Positions 18,049-26,885 of a stretch of 64,000 bases of DNA are shown here, piece by piece. Both the position numbers and the translations under genes were made by a program. The notes beneath the pieces were generated by a model. That model searched no databases. It saw nothing but the letters and a program-made list of their open reading frames with translations, and was not told the DNA's origin. Position 1 is the stretch's first letter. Every line of letters begins with the position of its first letter. This DNA is from Magnetaquicoccus sp039908525 (GTDB lineage: Bacteria > Pseudomonadota > Magnetococcia > Magnetococcales > Magnetaquicoccaceae). The stretch covers positions 254,642 through 318,641 of the forward strand of contig JAMOAY010000002.1 of the NCBI GenBank assembly GCA_039908525.1, in the 5' to 3' direction.

Positions 18049-18531
18049 ATGAAACAAGATATGCGTCAACAAGGTTTTACCCTTATCGAACTGATGATCG
18101 TCATTGCCATCATTGGCATTCTGGCGGCGGTGGCTTTGCCGGCCTATAAAGACTACACCATCCGCACCAAGGTCGGTGAGGCGCTCAGTCTGATGTCCGG
18201 TGCCAAGCAGGCCGTTGCGGAGACCTACATGGCAACCTCCACATGGCCGACCTGTAACGACTGCGCGGCCGGTGCCGCCGCCATTCCTGCCGGTCTGCCT
18301 GCTGCCAACACCATCACCGGCAACTATGTCGCCTCTGTGCAGGTGGCGCTGAATGCGGCCAACGTGTCGACGGTGACGGCGACCTTCAGGGCCGCCCCTG
18401 CCGCTCCGACCGAGATCGCCGGCTTGACGGTCGTTCTGACCCCGGCGGCTGCGGCCGGTGGTGGCAGTATCAGCTGGACCTGCACGGCACCGGGCATTCT
18501 GCCTCAGTATCTGCCCACCGCTTGTCGTTGA
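18049..18531 (+). CDS. pilA: Type IV major pilin
   Basis: The 160-residue prepilin has a short leader (MKQDMRQQG) cut before the phenylalanine in GFTLIELMIVIAIIGILAAV, including the Glu5 needed for assembly. The hydrophobic helix is followed by PAYKDYTIRTKVGEALSLM and a beta-rich, Ala/Thr-rich head. Cys pairs at TWPTCNDCAAG and at SWTC...TACR probably form the disulfides of the D-region. AGGAGAGGAACC precedes the ATG. The gene stands alone between a sigma-54-type promoter and a strong hairpin, so it is probably monocistronic and highly expressed. No other pilus genes are in the window. Confidence 0.95.
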   Translation: MKQDMRQQGFTLIELMIVIAIIGILAAVALPAYKDYTIRTKVGEALSLMSGAKQAVAETYMATSTWPTCNDCAAGAAAIPAGLPAANTITGNYVASVQVALNAANVSTVTATFRAAPAAPTEIAGLTVVLTPAAAAGGGSISWTCTAPGILPQYLPTACR

Positions 18532-18565
18532 CACGTCGCCGCATAACGGTTAGCGCCTGATCAAG

Positions 18566-18598
18566 ACGGGCCCCCCGGTACCCTATCGGGGGGCCCGT
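18566..18598 (+). terminator. Hairpin terminator after pilA
   Basis: ACGGGCCCCCCG and CGGGGGGCCCGT form a perfect 12-bp stem with a 9-base loop, starting 35 bases after the pilin stop. Only a weak T-run (TTCTCG) follows, so it may also protect the pilin mRNA 3' end. Confidence 0.85.
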
Positions 18599-18647
18599 TC
18601 TCGTGAACGCCACCCTTCCCATCCGATGAGGCGCAGAAGAGGCCGTC

Positions 18648-20225
18648 ATGATTCCACTCAATATCGGTATCGAAAAAAAGTTGATCGTTCTGTTCGCCGG
18701 CCTGTTTGTGTTGGCCATTTTGCCTCTCGGCTATATCCATCTGTCGGATGCGATCCACGAATTTGAATCCCGGAAATCGGCAGTGGCCAGGGCGGCGCTG
18801 GAGGCTGGACAGACCGTGCGGGTGAACGTGGGCAATGCCTGGCATGACGAGCTGATTGCATCGGACTCCTTCATCCAGGCCAAGGCGTGCCGTACCGCGG
18901 GTTCCGCCGAATCCCGGCTGCGCTGTGCCCGACAAACCAAATTGCATGGCATGATTCCCGTCATCCTGATGCTGCAGGCCGTGCGCGCCGCCTCGGAGCC
19001 CCTCGGCATGCAGGTACGGGTGGCCAAACGGGAACGCCCCCGTGATCCGCAGGCACAAGGGACCGAATTTGAGATCTCCCTGCTGGACGAGATGGCCAAA
19101 ACGGGCCAGAAAGAGATGGCCCGTGCCGACCTGGAAGGTGGGCGATTTCTCTTTGCACGGGAGATCCGAGCGGACGAGGGGTGTCTGGAGTGCCATGGCA
19201 GCAAGCAGAAAACCGACTGGTTCGGTTTCGATCAGGAGGGTTGGCAAGTGGGTCAACAGGTGGGGGTGATTGTTCTCTCCTCGCCATTGGCAGAGCTGGA
19301 GGAGACCAAACGTCAGATCCTCCTGAAAACGGGCATCATTGCCAGCAGTGTGTTTTTGCTGGGATTGCTGTCATTTGCTGGCACTGTGCGCCGTTTTATT
19401 GTCAAACCGGTGCGGCAGGTGATCCATGCGATCTCCTCATCTTCCGCGCAGATGGCCGCTTCGCTGACGGAGCAGGAGCGGGTGGCCGCTCAACAGGCAA
19501 CGGCGGTGAGTGAGACCAGCAGCACCATGGACGAATTGGGCAGCTCTTCCCGGCAATCGGCGGAACAGGCCGAGGTGGCGGCCAATGGCGCCGACAAGGC
19601 GTTGGAACTCTCCCGGTTGGGGACCCTTCGGGTGGAAGAGAATCTGGCCAGTATGGAACAGACCAGGGCCAAAGTGGCGGACATCGCCCGGCAAATGATG
19701 GTGTTGAGCGAAAAAACCGGGCAGATCCGGGATGTCGCCAATCTGGTGGCCGGGTTTGCCAATGAGACCAAAATGCTGGCGATGAATGCGGCGGTGGAGG
19801 CCGTGCGGGCCGGGGAACATGGCAAGGGGTTCGCGGTTCTGGCCATGGAAACCCGCAAACTGGCGGATGAAAGCAAGCACTCGGCCAGCAAGATCAACAC
19901 CCTGGTGACCGAAGTGCAACAGGCCAACAACAGCACGGTGATGGCCACGGAGGAGGGCAGCAAGACGGTGGGTGAAGGCATGATCATCTCCCGGAACACG
20001 GCTGAAACCTTCCAGGAGGTGGAACAGGCCGTGGCGGCCACTTCTCAGGGTGTGCAGCAGATCGCCTTGAATGTGCGGCAGCAGTCCGTGGCCATTCGGC
20101 AGATCGTGGAGAGCATGCGGTCCATCCATACCGGAGCCAAGGAGAGTGTGGCCGGCATGTCCCAAGTCAAGGAGGGGATCCGGATCCTGAACAAGGCGGC
20201 CCAGTCTCTGCAGAAGATGGTTTAA
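18648..20225 (+). CDS. Methyl-accepting chemotaxis protein with heme-binding (DUF3365/Tll0287-like) sensor
   Basis: The 525-residue receptor has TM1 (about 10-31), a periplasmic domain of roughly 190 residues, TM2 (about 226-246), a linker and a C-terminal signalling domain. The sensor carries one CxxCH motif, GCLECHGS (Cys179, Cys182, His183), near its C-terminal end, the usual place for a covalent c-type heme in DUF3365 domains. The MCP hairpin tip is recognisable (FANETKMLAMNAAVEAVRAG then EHGKGFAVLAMETRKLADES). A redox or gas (NO, O2) sensing role is inferred. The cytoplasmic part has few classic methylation-site heptads. Confidence 0.9.
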   Translation: MIPLNIGIEKKLIVLFAGLFVLAILPLGYIHLSDAIHEFESRKSAVARAALEAGQTVRVNVGNAWHDELIASDSFIQAKACRTAGSAESRLRCARQTKLHGMIPVILMLQAVRAASEPLGMQVRVAKRERPRDPQAQGTEFEISLLDEMAKTGQKEMARADLEGGRFLFAREIRADEGCLECHGSKQKTDWFGFDQEGWQVGQQVGVIVLSSPLAELEETKRQILLKTGIIASSVFLLGLLSFAGTVRRFIVKPVRQVIHAISSSSAQMAASLTEQERVAAQQATAVSETSSTMDELGSSSRQSAEQAEVAANGADKALELSRLGTLRVEENLASMEQTRAKVADIARQMMVLSEKTGQIRDVANLVAGFANETKMLAMNAAVEAVRAGEHGKGFAVLAMETRKLADESKHSASKINTLVTEVQQANNSTVMATEEGSKTVGEGMIISRNTAETFQEVEQAVAATSQGVQQIALNVRQQSVAIRQIVESMRSIHTGAKESVAGMSQVKEGIRILNKAAQSLQKMV

Positions 20226-20230
20226 CGCCC

Positions 20231-20259
20231 CTGGGTGGGGTATGCCCTACCCTCCCCAG
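20231..20259. terminator. Bidirectional hairpin between convergent genes
   Basis: CTGGGTGGGGTA and TACCCTCCCCAG form an imperfect 12-bp stem with a 5-base loop. It lies between the chemoreceptor stop (20225) and covers the stop of the convergent gene (20247), so it could end transcription from both sides. Confidence 0.6.
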
Positions 20260-21425
20260 AGAGCCAGCCCCTTGAACACACCGTTGGAAATGGGCCTCTT
20301 GGCCAGCAGGTGGGTATCCGTGCCGTTGCTCAGAAAAGCCAGATCCCGGCTGGCCGCCAGTTTGCGCAGGGATTTTGCGGAATAGAAGGAGAGGTGCCGA
20401 CCGCTCTCCAGGGCGTAATAGGACCACTCGTCCGGTTTGGGCACCGGGTTCGGCAACAGGCGGGTCGTGAACAGCAGGGCGTCGCTCTGGGCGAAGATGC
20501 GCTCCAGCTCCTGGATGGGATCTGCGAAGTGTTGAAAACACTCGAAGGCCGTCACCAACTCATACCGGTCCTCCTCCTGGGCCTCAAACCCTCGCGCAAA
20601 CAGATTGGGCGTGTGTGCATCCTGCCAATAAAATGAAAACCCTTCATCACGCATCAGACGGACAAACAGGCCGTAACCGCCTCCGTAATCCAGGAACTTC
20701 CCCTCGGCATCAAACAAATTCCGCAACAGCATGGAGACAAACCCTTTCAGGCGCAGGGTGCGGGCCACGCCGTCGGCATCATCCTTGTCATCCACATCCT
20801 GCTGCCGCATGACACCTGCGTAGGCCTCCTCCAGCCAATAGGGCTCCTCCGTGAAGAGAAAATCACACTGCTCACAGAGGTAATAGGCCACCCGGTGCTT
20901 GCCCAGTATATGCGCATGAAAACAGTATTCCGCAGAACCACCACACAATTTACACACTTTGCCTCTCCAATCGAACCCCTCCGGCATCGCCGCCTGGAAA
21001 TGACGCAGGATGCGCAGGACGCGCTCATTGTCCGCCCGTCCGGCGGAACAGACCCACAAATGGGCCACCAGGGGCGCCACAACACCATCGCAGAGCTCCC
21101 GCTGCTCCTCAGCCGACAAGGCGTCAAACTGGGCCTGCAAATGCTGCAGACCGTTGTTCTCTTCGATCGAGTTGTTGAAGATCAGGCCGCCAACGCTGAG
21201 GGCGATGGACATGATCAAATGGCGCTGCCCTCTTTTGCCCAGCAACATCGCCAGAATGTAGGCCGACCGCACCCGACCCTTGGCCAGCAACTGCCTGGTG
21301 GCCGTCAACAGATCCTTGGTGCTGTGCCGCTGCCCCTGGACAAAGTCAAGAAATTCATGCGTATCGTTGTAGGCATCCAGACGGTGGATCGTCTCAAAAA
21401 AGGCATCGGTCTCGTTGTTTTCCAA
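20247..21425 (-). CDS. Two-domain protein: unknown N-terminal domain plus zinc-finger SAM methyltransferase
   Basis: The 392-residue product probably starts at a TTG (21425) preceded by AAAGGAGGAGA; the frame stays open further upstream without similarity. Residues 1-150 match the N-terminal domain of the protein at 2228-3772 (FFETIHRLDA, GRVRSAYILAMLLGKRGQ, MSIALSVGGLIF). After about 170 there are zinc-type cysteines (CKLCGG, then YYLCEQCDFLFTEEPYW), as in sugar C-methyltransferases of the Methyltransf_13 type. Then come a SAM motif, FLDYGGGYGLFVRLM, and a GRHLSFYSAKSLRKLA segment. A role in methylating a nucleotide sugar or glycan is likely. It stands alone between convergent and divergent neighbours, far from the glycan operon. 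Confidence 0.78.
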   Translation of the reverse strand: MENNETDAFFETIHRLDAYNDTHEFLDFVQGQRHSTKDLLTATRQLLAKGRVRSAYILAMLLGKRGQRHLIMSIALSVGGLIFNNSIEENNGLQHLQAQFDALSAEEQRELCDGVVAPLVAHLWVCSAGRADNERVLRILRHFQAAMPEGFDWRGKVCKLCGGSAEYCFHAHILGKHRVAYYLCEQCDFLFTEEPYWLEEAYAGVMRQQDVDDKDDADGVARTLRLKGFVSMLLRNLFDAEGKFLDYGGGYGLFVRLMRDEGFSFYWQDAHTPNLFARGFEAQEEDRYELVTAFECFQHFADPIQELERIFAQSDALLFTTRLLPNPVPKPDEWSYYALESGRHLSFYSAKSLRKLAASRDLAFLSNGTDTHLLAKRPISNGVFKGLALWGG

Positions 21426-21594
21426 CTCCAGTCTCCTCCTTTGGGAACGACATGAGAAGCCTGTCGCCCATTCCCCTTCCCTGCACATTTTTTTCTGTTC
21501 CCCATCGGTCACGACGATCAAGGCTTCCATGATACGTGGAAATCCGCCAGACTGCCAGATGGGTCGTTGCGCCGGAGTCACCTGGGAGCCAGAC

Positions 21595-22404
21595 ATGCAA
21601 GAGATCAACCTTCAAGGACGTACCCTTCTGATCACCCGCCCGCAACCGGAAGCCGCCACCACCGCCCAGCAGGTGGTGGATTGCCGGGGCACGCCCCTGC
21701 TGGCTCCTGCCTTGACCATCCTGCCCCCCCGGGATCCGCGCCCTCTGCAACAGGCGCTGCAACAGAGTCACCACTACCAGGGCATCCTGGTCACCAGTGT
21801 CAACGGGGCCCGGGCCATTGTGGCCGCCGCGCCCAGCCCCTTTCTCCCGCCCCCTTTTTTTGCCGTCGGGGCACAGACCGCTGCCCTTCTGCACCAACAG
21901 GGTTGGTCGGTCCACACGCCTGCCGCAGCGGCCGGCGGCGAGGCCATGGCAGAGGCCATCCGCCAATGGGTGCCGCTCCACACCGACGTTCCCCGGTCAC
22001 CCATCATGCGCAAGGGGTTTCTCCTCGTCCAAGCCGAACAGGGACGGGAGGAGCTGGCAACCGCTCTGCAACAGGCAGGGTATCGGGTTGACAAGGTGAC
22101 AGCCTACCGGGCGGAGCCCATGACCACGCTCCCGACCGGGGTGCAAACGGCCCTTGCAGAAGGAGGGGTGGATGCCGTGCTGTTCTTCAGCGGACGTTCG
22201 GCGGAATCGTTTGTGGCTGCCCTGCCGCAACATGGCAGAGAGTGGCTGAACGCGCCTTGTATCGCTGCCATCAGCCCGGTGACCGCCCAGGTGGTGCAAC
22301 AGCTTGGCTACAGGGTCGCGGTCACCGCCCGGCGACCCGACAGCCTGGAGCTGCTGGCGGCGCTGCACCGCCACTGGCGCCCATCCCCACCCTTGGCCAT
22401 GTAA
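21595..22404 (+). CDS. hemD: Uroporphyrinogen-III synthase
   Basis: The 269-residue protein has the loose HemD pattern: LLITRPQPEAATTAQQV at the start, an ILVTSVNGARAI strand-loop, FFAVGAQTAALL, a second half with GYRVDKVTAYRAEP, VDAVLFFSGRSAESF and IAAISPVTAQVVQQLGY. The enzyme closes hydroxymethylbilane with inversion of ring D in tetrapyrrole synthesis. The family is weakly conserved but these landmarks fit. hemB lies about 2 kb downstream. The start chosen is the ATG at 21595 (MQEINLQGRTLL). Confidence 0.85.
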   Translation: MQEINLQGRTLLITRPQPEAATTAQQVVDCRGTPLLAPALTILPPRDPRPLQQALQQSHHYQGILVTSVNGARAIVAAAPSPFLPPPFFAVGAQTAALLHQQGWSVHTPAAAAGGEAMAEAIRQWVPLHTDVPRSPIMRKGFLLVQAEQGREELATALQQAGYRVDKVTAYRAEPMTTLPTGVQTALAEGGVDAVLFFSGRSAESFVAALPQHGREWLNAPCIAAISPVTAQVVQQLGYRVAVTARRPDSLELLAALHRHWRPSPPLAM

Positions 22405-22411
22405 GGTCTGA

Positions 22412-23299
22412 TCAGCAGGAAAAATGGACCGCGAGGGGATCGTTGGCGTTGACCTCCCTGCCCAGACCGATCACGCCCCGCCCCTGGAGAATGTATTCAT
22501 CCCGATGGACGAAGGCCCGCTCCTTGCGGGAGGTGACGATGAAGGTGCCGTTGGTGCTCTGGTCGATCAGGACAATCTTGCCACGACGACACTCCACCTT
22601 GGCATGCACGCGGGAGGACATGCTGTCCATCACAGAAAAGGTGTTGTTTTTGTCGCGTCCGATGCTGATGGAAGGATTCTCTTCATTGACCTCTACACTC
22701 TGTCCGTGAAAGGAGATCTGGCCGGCCACACTGTTGGGCGCGATGACCGTCACCGCATCCCGCCCTCCCATGACGGTCAACTCCTCCTCCTCCCCCCAGG
22801 TCAACTCGATGATCTGGATGGGCGCGGCCTTGCCCTTGACCGTGGTGGTGATCAGCTCCCGACTGCCAAAACGCAGGTAAGGGCTCATGGCGTCCAGGGT
22901 TTCGCCGCTGGTGATGATCTGGTCCCCCTTGGCCTGGGCCGCCATGCGGGCCGCCAGGTTGACGGCATCACCGAACACATCGCCATTCTCCAGAATCACC
23001 TCGCCGAAGTGGAAACCGATCCGGATGTGCAGATTGCCCAGGGTGTCGGCCTCCTCGGTCACCGTCTCCTGCATGCGCACCGCAGCCTGGGAGGCCGCAT
23101 CGGCACTGGGAAAGGTGCACATCACCTCATCACCAATGGTTTTGACCACACGCCCCTTGAACTCCTCCGTCACGCCTGACAGCAGTTCGATACAGCGGGA
23201 GGTCACCTCCCGTGCCCGATCGTTGCCAATGGTCTCATACAGCCTGGTGCTGCCGGCAATATCCGCAAACATAATGGCCAATCGCTTATTTTCCCTCAT
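22412..23299 (-). CDS. Class III nucleotidyl cyclase with C-terminal FHA domain
   Basis: This 295-residue protein joins an adenylate/guanylate cyclase domain (residues 6-170: IMFADIAGSTRLYE with metal Asp13, VVKTIGDEVMCTF with Asp57, GFHFGEVI, FGDAVNLAARM) to an FHA domain (about 205-285: ISIGRDKNNTF, SSRVHAKVE, LIDQSTNGTF). FHA domains bind phosphothreonine, so the cyclase is probably controlled by Ser/Thr phosphorylation. A good AGGAGAG site precedes the ATG at 23299. A PP2C phosphatase gene lies 93 bases upstream on the same strand. No Ser/Thr kinase gene is in the window. Confidence 0.9.
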   Translation of the reverse strand: MRENKRLAIMFADIAGSTRLYETIGNDRAREVTSRCIELLSGVTEEFKGRVVKTIGDEVMCTFPSADAASQAAVRMQETVTEEADTLGNLHIRIGFHFGEVILENGDVFGDAVNLAARMAAQAKGDQIITSGETLDAMSPYLRFGSRELITTTVKGKAAPIQIIELTWGEEEELTVMGGRDAVTVIAPNSVAGQISFHGQSVEVNEENPSISIGRDKNNTFSVMDSMSSRVHAKVECRRGKIVLIDQSTNGTFIVTSRKERAFVHRDEYILQGRGVIGLGREVNANDPLAVHFSC

Positions 23300-23392
23300 A
23301 GGTCTCTCCTGACAGACGCATTGCCATCTTGAAATCACCCCGGACGTCCATACCTCAACCCCCACCTGCCTCCAGACTGCAAAGCGGTTCGC

Positions 23393-24244
23393 CTACAAGA
23401 AACATCCCAGGATCACGGTCACATTATCCTTGCCACCCCCCTTTTTGGCCATGGCGATCAGGTGGTCGCATACCTGGTCCAGGGTATCGGCAGAGAGTGT
23501 CGACAGGGCCATCTGAATCTGCTCGTCGGAAAGCATCCCCGTCAACCCATCGGAACAGAGCAGCACGGCATCCCCGGGCGCGACGGGCAGGAAACGGACA
23601 TCGGGTGTAACGACGCGCGAGGGGCCAATGGCCTGCAGGAGGATATTCTGCGGGGGTGGCACCCCCTTGCCTCCAAAACTGATCCACTGCTGATAGAGGG
23701 AGTGGTCACGGGTGATTTGCAGGAGTTGCTGTTTCTGGAACAGGTAAAGGCGGCTGTCTCCCACATGGAAGATGATCGGCTGCAGACTGAAACGGGGTGC
23801 CCACAAACCAACCACTGTGGTACCCATACCGGACTCTTCCGGGTGTCCTTTTTCCCGGTTGAGCCGGTTGATCTCGCTGTTGGCCAGGGCCACGGCATCC
23901 TGGATGACCTTCGTCACGGGGTTGGGCAACTCGTCCAGGGTGGGCTCTTCCTGTGGATTGTGACTCAGGGCAATCCCCGGATTATCTGCCCCCCCCTGGA
24001 AGGCCGCAGCGGTCTCCGGAGACCATTCGGTTGTGGAATCCATGAACTGCCGCAAGGATTGGGCGATGGAACGCACTACATGGGCACTGGCAACCTCCCC
24101 GGCATCGTGGCCCCCCATGCCATCGGCCAGCACAAGCAGCCCGGTACTGGCATCGATTTGAAAACTGTCCTCGTTGAGCGGACGCACACAGCCCACATCC
24201 GTTCGCCCAGCCACCAGGAGATGGTCCCCTATTCTTTCTGCCAT
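23393..24244 (-). CDS. PP2C-family serine/threonine phosphatase
   Basis: The 283-residue protein has all main PP2C motifs: TDVGCVRPLNEDSF, LLVLADGMGGHDAGEVAS (metal Asp and Gly), GTTVVGLW, FHVGDSRLYL, ITRDHSLYQQW, LLCSDGLTGML and KGGGKDNVTVIL. It resembles soluble Stp1-type phosphatases but has a 30-residue insertion after residue 65 (STTEWSPETAAAFQGGADNP). It removes phosphate from Ser/Thr proteins, and the FHA-cyclase gene downstream is a plausible partner. Confidence 0.93.
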   Translation of the reverse strand: MAERIGDHLLVAGRTDVGCVRPLNEDSFQIDASTGLLVLADGMGGHDAGEVASAHVVRSIAQSLRQFMDSTTEWSPETAAAFQGGADNPGIALSHNPQEEPTLDELPNPVTKVIQDAVALANSEINRLNREKGHPEESGMGTTVVGLWAPRFSLQPIIFHVGDSRLYLFQKQQLLQITRDHSLYQQWISFGGKGVPPPQNILLQAIGPSRVVTPDVRFLPVAPGDAVLLCSDGLTGMLSDEQIQMALSTLSADTLDQVCDHLIAMAKKGGGKDNVTVILGCFL

Positions 24245-24479
24245 GGATTTGGTCCCAGTATGCGGTTATGGATAACCCCCGCAAGGGCATTGGACAGTTC
24301 CACTGTCACACCTTGTTTGCAAAAGGGTCAACACCTTGACGAGAGCTTTCCAGCTGGGCCATTCTAGGTTAGACTGCCGCTTCCGTCCAGGCTCGGAACA
24401 GTTTTGCAGGCCAAAAGCCATTGCGGACCGGGTCTGTGCCTTTGGCAACCACCCTTTGGGAAGCAGCGATCCGGAGATC

Positions 24480-25514
24480 ATGTCCACCCCCCCGATCATA
24501 CACCGTCCCCGCCGTTTGCGGCGTACTGCGGCCATCCGCCGCATGGTCAGAGAGACCCTGGTACAACCGGCCGATCTGATCCATCCCCTGTTCGTGGTGC
24601 CGGGCGAAAACATCCGCCGACCGGTGGCTTCCATGCCGGGTGTGGAACAACTCTCTGTGGACCAGGCGGTATCCGTTGCACGTGCCTCGGACGCGTTGGG
24701 TCTGGGTGGCATCATCCTGTTTGGGATCCCGGAAGTCAAGGATCCGACCGGCACAGATGCCCGCAATCCGGCCGGCATCGTGCAAAAGGCGATACGCGCC
24801 ATCAAAGACGCGCTGCCCGACCTCTACGTCATGGCGGACACCTGCTACTGCGAATATACCGATCATGGCCATTGCGGCATTCTGACCACGGAGCGGGCCA
24901 ACCCCACCCCAGGCCGGTCGGCGCACACCCTTCCGGAGGTGGATAACGATGCCACCCTGGCCATTCTGGCACAGGCAGCCCTCTCTTACGCCGAGGCCGG
25001 GGTGGATATGGTGGCGCCTTCCGGCATGATGGACGGCATGGTGGCGGCCATCCGCCAGGCACTGGACCGGCAGGGCCACCATGGCGTGCCCATCCTCTCC
25101 TATGCGGTCAAATATGCCTCTGCCTATTACGGCCCCTTCCGCGAAGCCGCAGAGAGCACGCCAGCTTTCGGCGACCGCCGCGGTTACCAGATGGACCCCG
25201 CCAACCGTCGCGAGGCGATACGCGAGGCGGCACTGGATGTGACAGAGGGGGCGGACATGCTCATGGTCAAGCCGGGGCTGGCCTATCTGGATATCGTGCG
25301 CGAGATGCGTGACCGGTTTGAACTGCCGCTGGCGGTCTACAATGTCAGCGGTGAGTACGCCATGGTCAAGGCGGCGGCCATGCAGGGCTGGATCGATGAA
25401 GAGCGGGTGGTGTTGGAAAATCTGACCGCCTTCAAGCGGGCCGGCGCCGATCTGATCCTCACCTACCACGCCCCGGATGCCGCCCGTCTGCTGCAGCGTG
25501 GGGGTCACACATGA
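24480..25514 (+). CDS. hemB: Delta-aminolevulinic acid dehydratase (porphobilinogen synthase)
   Basis: The 344-residue enzyme condenses two 5-aminolevulinate molecules to porphobilinogen. Visible are HPLFVVPGE, DTCYCEYTDHGHCG, the first active-site lysine in ILSYAVKYASAYYGPFR, the second in DMLMVKPGLAYLDIV, and VYNVSGEYAM. The cysteines of the DTCYCEYTDHGHC loop are of the zinc-binding type. The start is ATG at 24480 after CCGGAG. Its TGA overlaps the ATG of the PP-loop gene. Confidence 0.97.
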   Translation: MSTPPIIHRPRRLRRTAAIRRMVRETLVQPADLIHPLFVVPGENIRRPVASMPGVEQLSVDQAVSVARASDALGLGGIILFGIPEVKDPTGTDARNPAGIVQKAIRAIKDALPDLYVMADTCYCEYTDHGHCGILTTERANPTPGRSAHTLPEVDNDATLAILAQAALSYAEAGVDMVAPSGMMDGMVAAIRQALDRQGHHGVPILSYAVKYASAYYGPFREAAESTPAFGDRRGYQMDPANRREAIREAALDVTEGADMLMVKPGLAYLDIVREMRDRFELPLAVYNVSGEYAMVKAAAMQGWIDEERVVLENLTAFKRAGADLILTYHAPDAARLLQRGGHT

Positions 25515-26596
25515 TGCACCCTTCGACCGACCCGCTGACCCCCTCTGCGGCACCCAAAAAACAGGTATTTGCCCTGGGCCTGCTGTCCGGTGGCTTGGAC
25601 AGCATGCTGGCGGCCCGATTGCTGATGGAGCAGGGTATCCGGGTGGAGTGTGTCAATTTCTATACCGGGTTTTGCATCCAGGGCCACACCGGTGCCATGC
25701 GCAACCCGGAACCGGATGCCCGGCCTGCCCGGCACGATGCCCTGCATGCGGCACAGTTGCTGGGCATCAAATTGCATCTGGTGGACATTGCCGAAGAGTA
25801 TGTGCGGATCGTCACCGATCCCAAACACGGCTATGGCAGCAACCTCAACCCCTGTCTGGACTGCAAGATTTTCATGGTGGCCAGGGCGTGGTCCATGAAA
25901 GAGCGGTTGGGGTTTGACTTTCTCTTTACCGGTGAGGTGCTGGGACAACGCCCCATGAGTCAGCGCCGTGAAAACCTGCCCCACATCGAACGGGAGGCAG
26001 GGGTGGAGGGGTGGTTGTTGCGCCCTCTGTGCGCCACCCGCCTGAAGGCCACCGAACCGGAAAAACTCGGCTGGGTCGATCGGCAACGGTTGCGAGGCTT
26101 CAGCGGTCGGGGACGCAAACCGCAGATGGCCCTGGCCGAACAGTTCGGGCTGCGGGACTATCCCAGTCCGGCCGGCGGCTGCTGTTTTCTGACCGATGTC
26201 AACTATTCACGCAAGCTCCAGGATCTGTGGCACTTTCGCGGTGAAAAAGCCTATACCATGGAGGATATCGTTCTGCTCAAAGCCGGCAGGCATCTGCGTC
26301 CGGCGCCTCGTTTCAAGGTGATTGTCGGGCGGGATGAAACAGAAAACCGGTTTCTCAGCGGCTTTCGAGAGGGGCGCTGGGCCATCCATGCCACAGAGTT
26401 GGCCGGACCGCTGATGCTGGTGGAGGGACAACCCGACGATGAAGATCTGACCCTGGCCTGCCGATTGGCCGCCCGTTTTGGCCAGGGACGCCATTTGCCC
26501 CAGGTTCTGCTGACGGTCGAACGCCACGGCCAGCAACAAACCCGTCTGGTCACGCCACTGCCGGCTGCAGAGATCCCCCCAGAGTGGTATTTATGA
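25511..26596 (+). CDS. PP-loop ATPase, MnmA/ThiI-like tRNA thiolation family
   Basis: The 361-residue protein has an N-type PP-loop (LGLLSGGLDSMLAARLL, residues 22-38), then NPCLDCKIFM (CxxC), FTGEVLGQRPMSQRR, LRPLCATRLKATEPEK and SPAGGCCFLTD. A second region (about 250-355) resembles an NFACT-R/DUF814-type RNA-binding tail. Family members are usually called ThiI-like or 2-thiouridylase-like; the exact product is not known to me. It is flanked by overlaps with hemB (4 bases) and a TusA gene (4 bases), which supports sulfur transfer onto RNA. Confidence 0.8.
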   Translation: MMHPSTDPLTPSAAPKKQVFALGLLSGGLDSMLAARLLMEQGIRVECVNFYTGFCIQGHTGAMRNPEPDARPARHDALHAAQLLGIKLHLVDIAEEYVRIVTDPKHGYGSNLNPCLDCKIFMVARAWSMKERLGFDFLFTGEVLGQRPMSQRRENLPHIEREAGVEGWLLRPLCATRLKATEPEKLGWVDRQRLRGFSGRGRKPQMALAEQFGLRDYPSPAGGCCFLTDVNYSRKLQDLWHFRGEKAYTMEDIVLLKAGRHLRPAPRFKVIVGRDETENRFLSGFREGRWAIHATELAGPLMLVEGQPDDEDLTLACRLAARFGQGRHLPQVLLTVERHGQQQTRLVTPLPAAEIPPEWYL

Positions 26597-26850
26597 GCGT
26601 CGCGGACCACGAGAAGGAGGAACCACAGGCGGACCTGCTGTTGGATGTCCGTCGTCTGCTCTGTCCGTTGCCCATTTTGCGGGCCGAGGCGGCCATTGCC
26701 CCGTTGGCCTCGGGCGCCATCCTGGCGGTGCTGGCCACCGACCCCGGCCTGGCGCGGGATCTGCCCGCCTGGTGCAGCGTACACGGGCACCGTTTTCTGG
26801 GTCTGAAAAACCAGGGGCGGGAGTTGATTGGCTGGGTTGCCAAGGGATAG
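26593..26850 (+). CDS. TusA-family sulfur carrier protein
   Basis: This 85-residue protein carries LLDVRRLLCPLPILRAEAAI, with the persulfide cysteine in the canonical CPxP motif, and ends in a short beta-rich tail (GHRFLGLKNQGRELIGWVAK). Its ATG overlaps the stop of the PP-loop ATPase gene, so it is probably the sulfur donor for that enzyme. It is the second TusA-type gene in the window and is clearly different from the CPMT form at 17593. Confidence 0.88.
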   Translation: MSVADHEKEEPQADLLLDVRRLLCPLPILRAEAAIAPLASGAILAVLATDPGLARDLPAWCSVHGHRFLGLKNQGRELIGWVAKG

Positions 26851-26865
26851 CCTGGTGTTGTATTA

Positions 26866-26883
26866 TTTTATCGCGTGATAAAA
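26866..26883 (+). promoter_or_regulatory. Hairpin at the ribosome-binding region of the glycosyltransferase-like gene
   Basis: TTTTATC-GCGT-GATAAAA is a 7-bp inverted repeat ending 3 bases before the ATG at 26886. No Shine-Dalgarno sequence is visible there. It could be an operator or limit translation of the next gene; no direct support. Confidence 0.35.
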
Positions 26884-26885
26884 CA

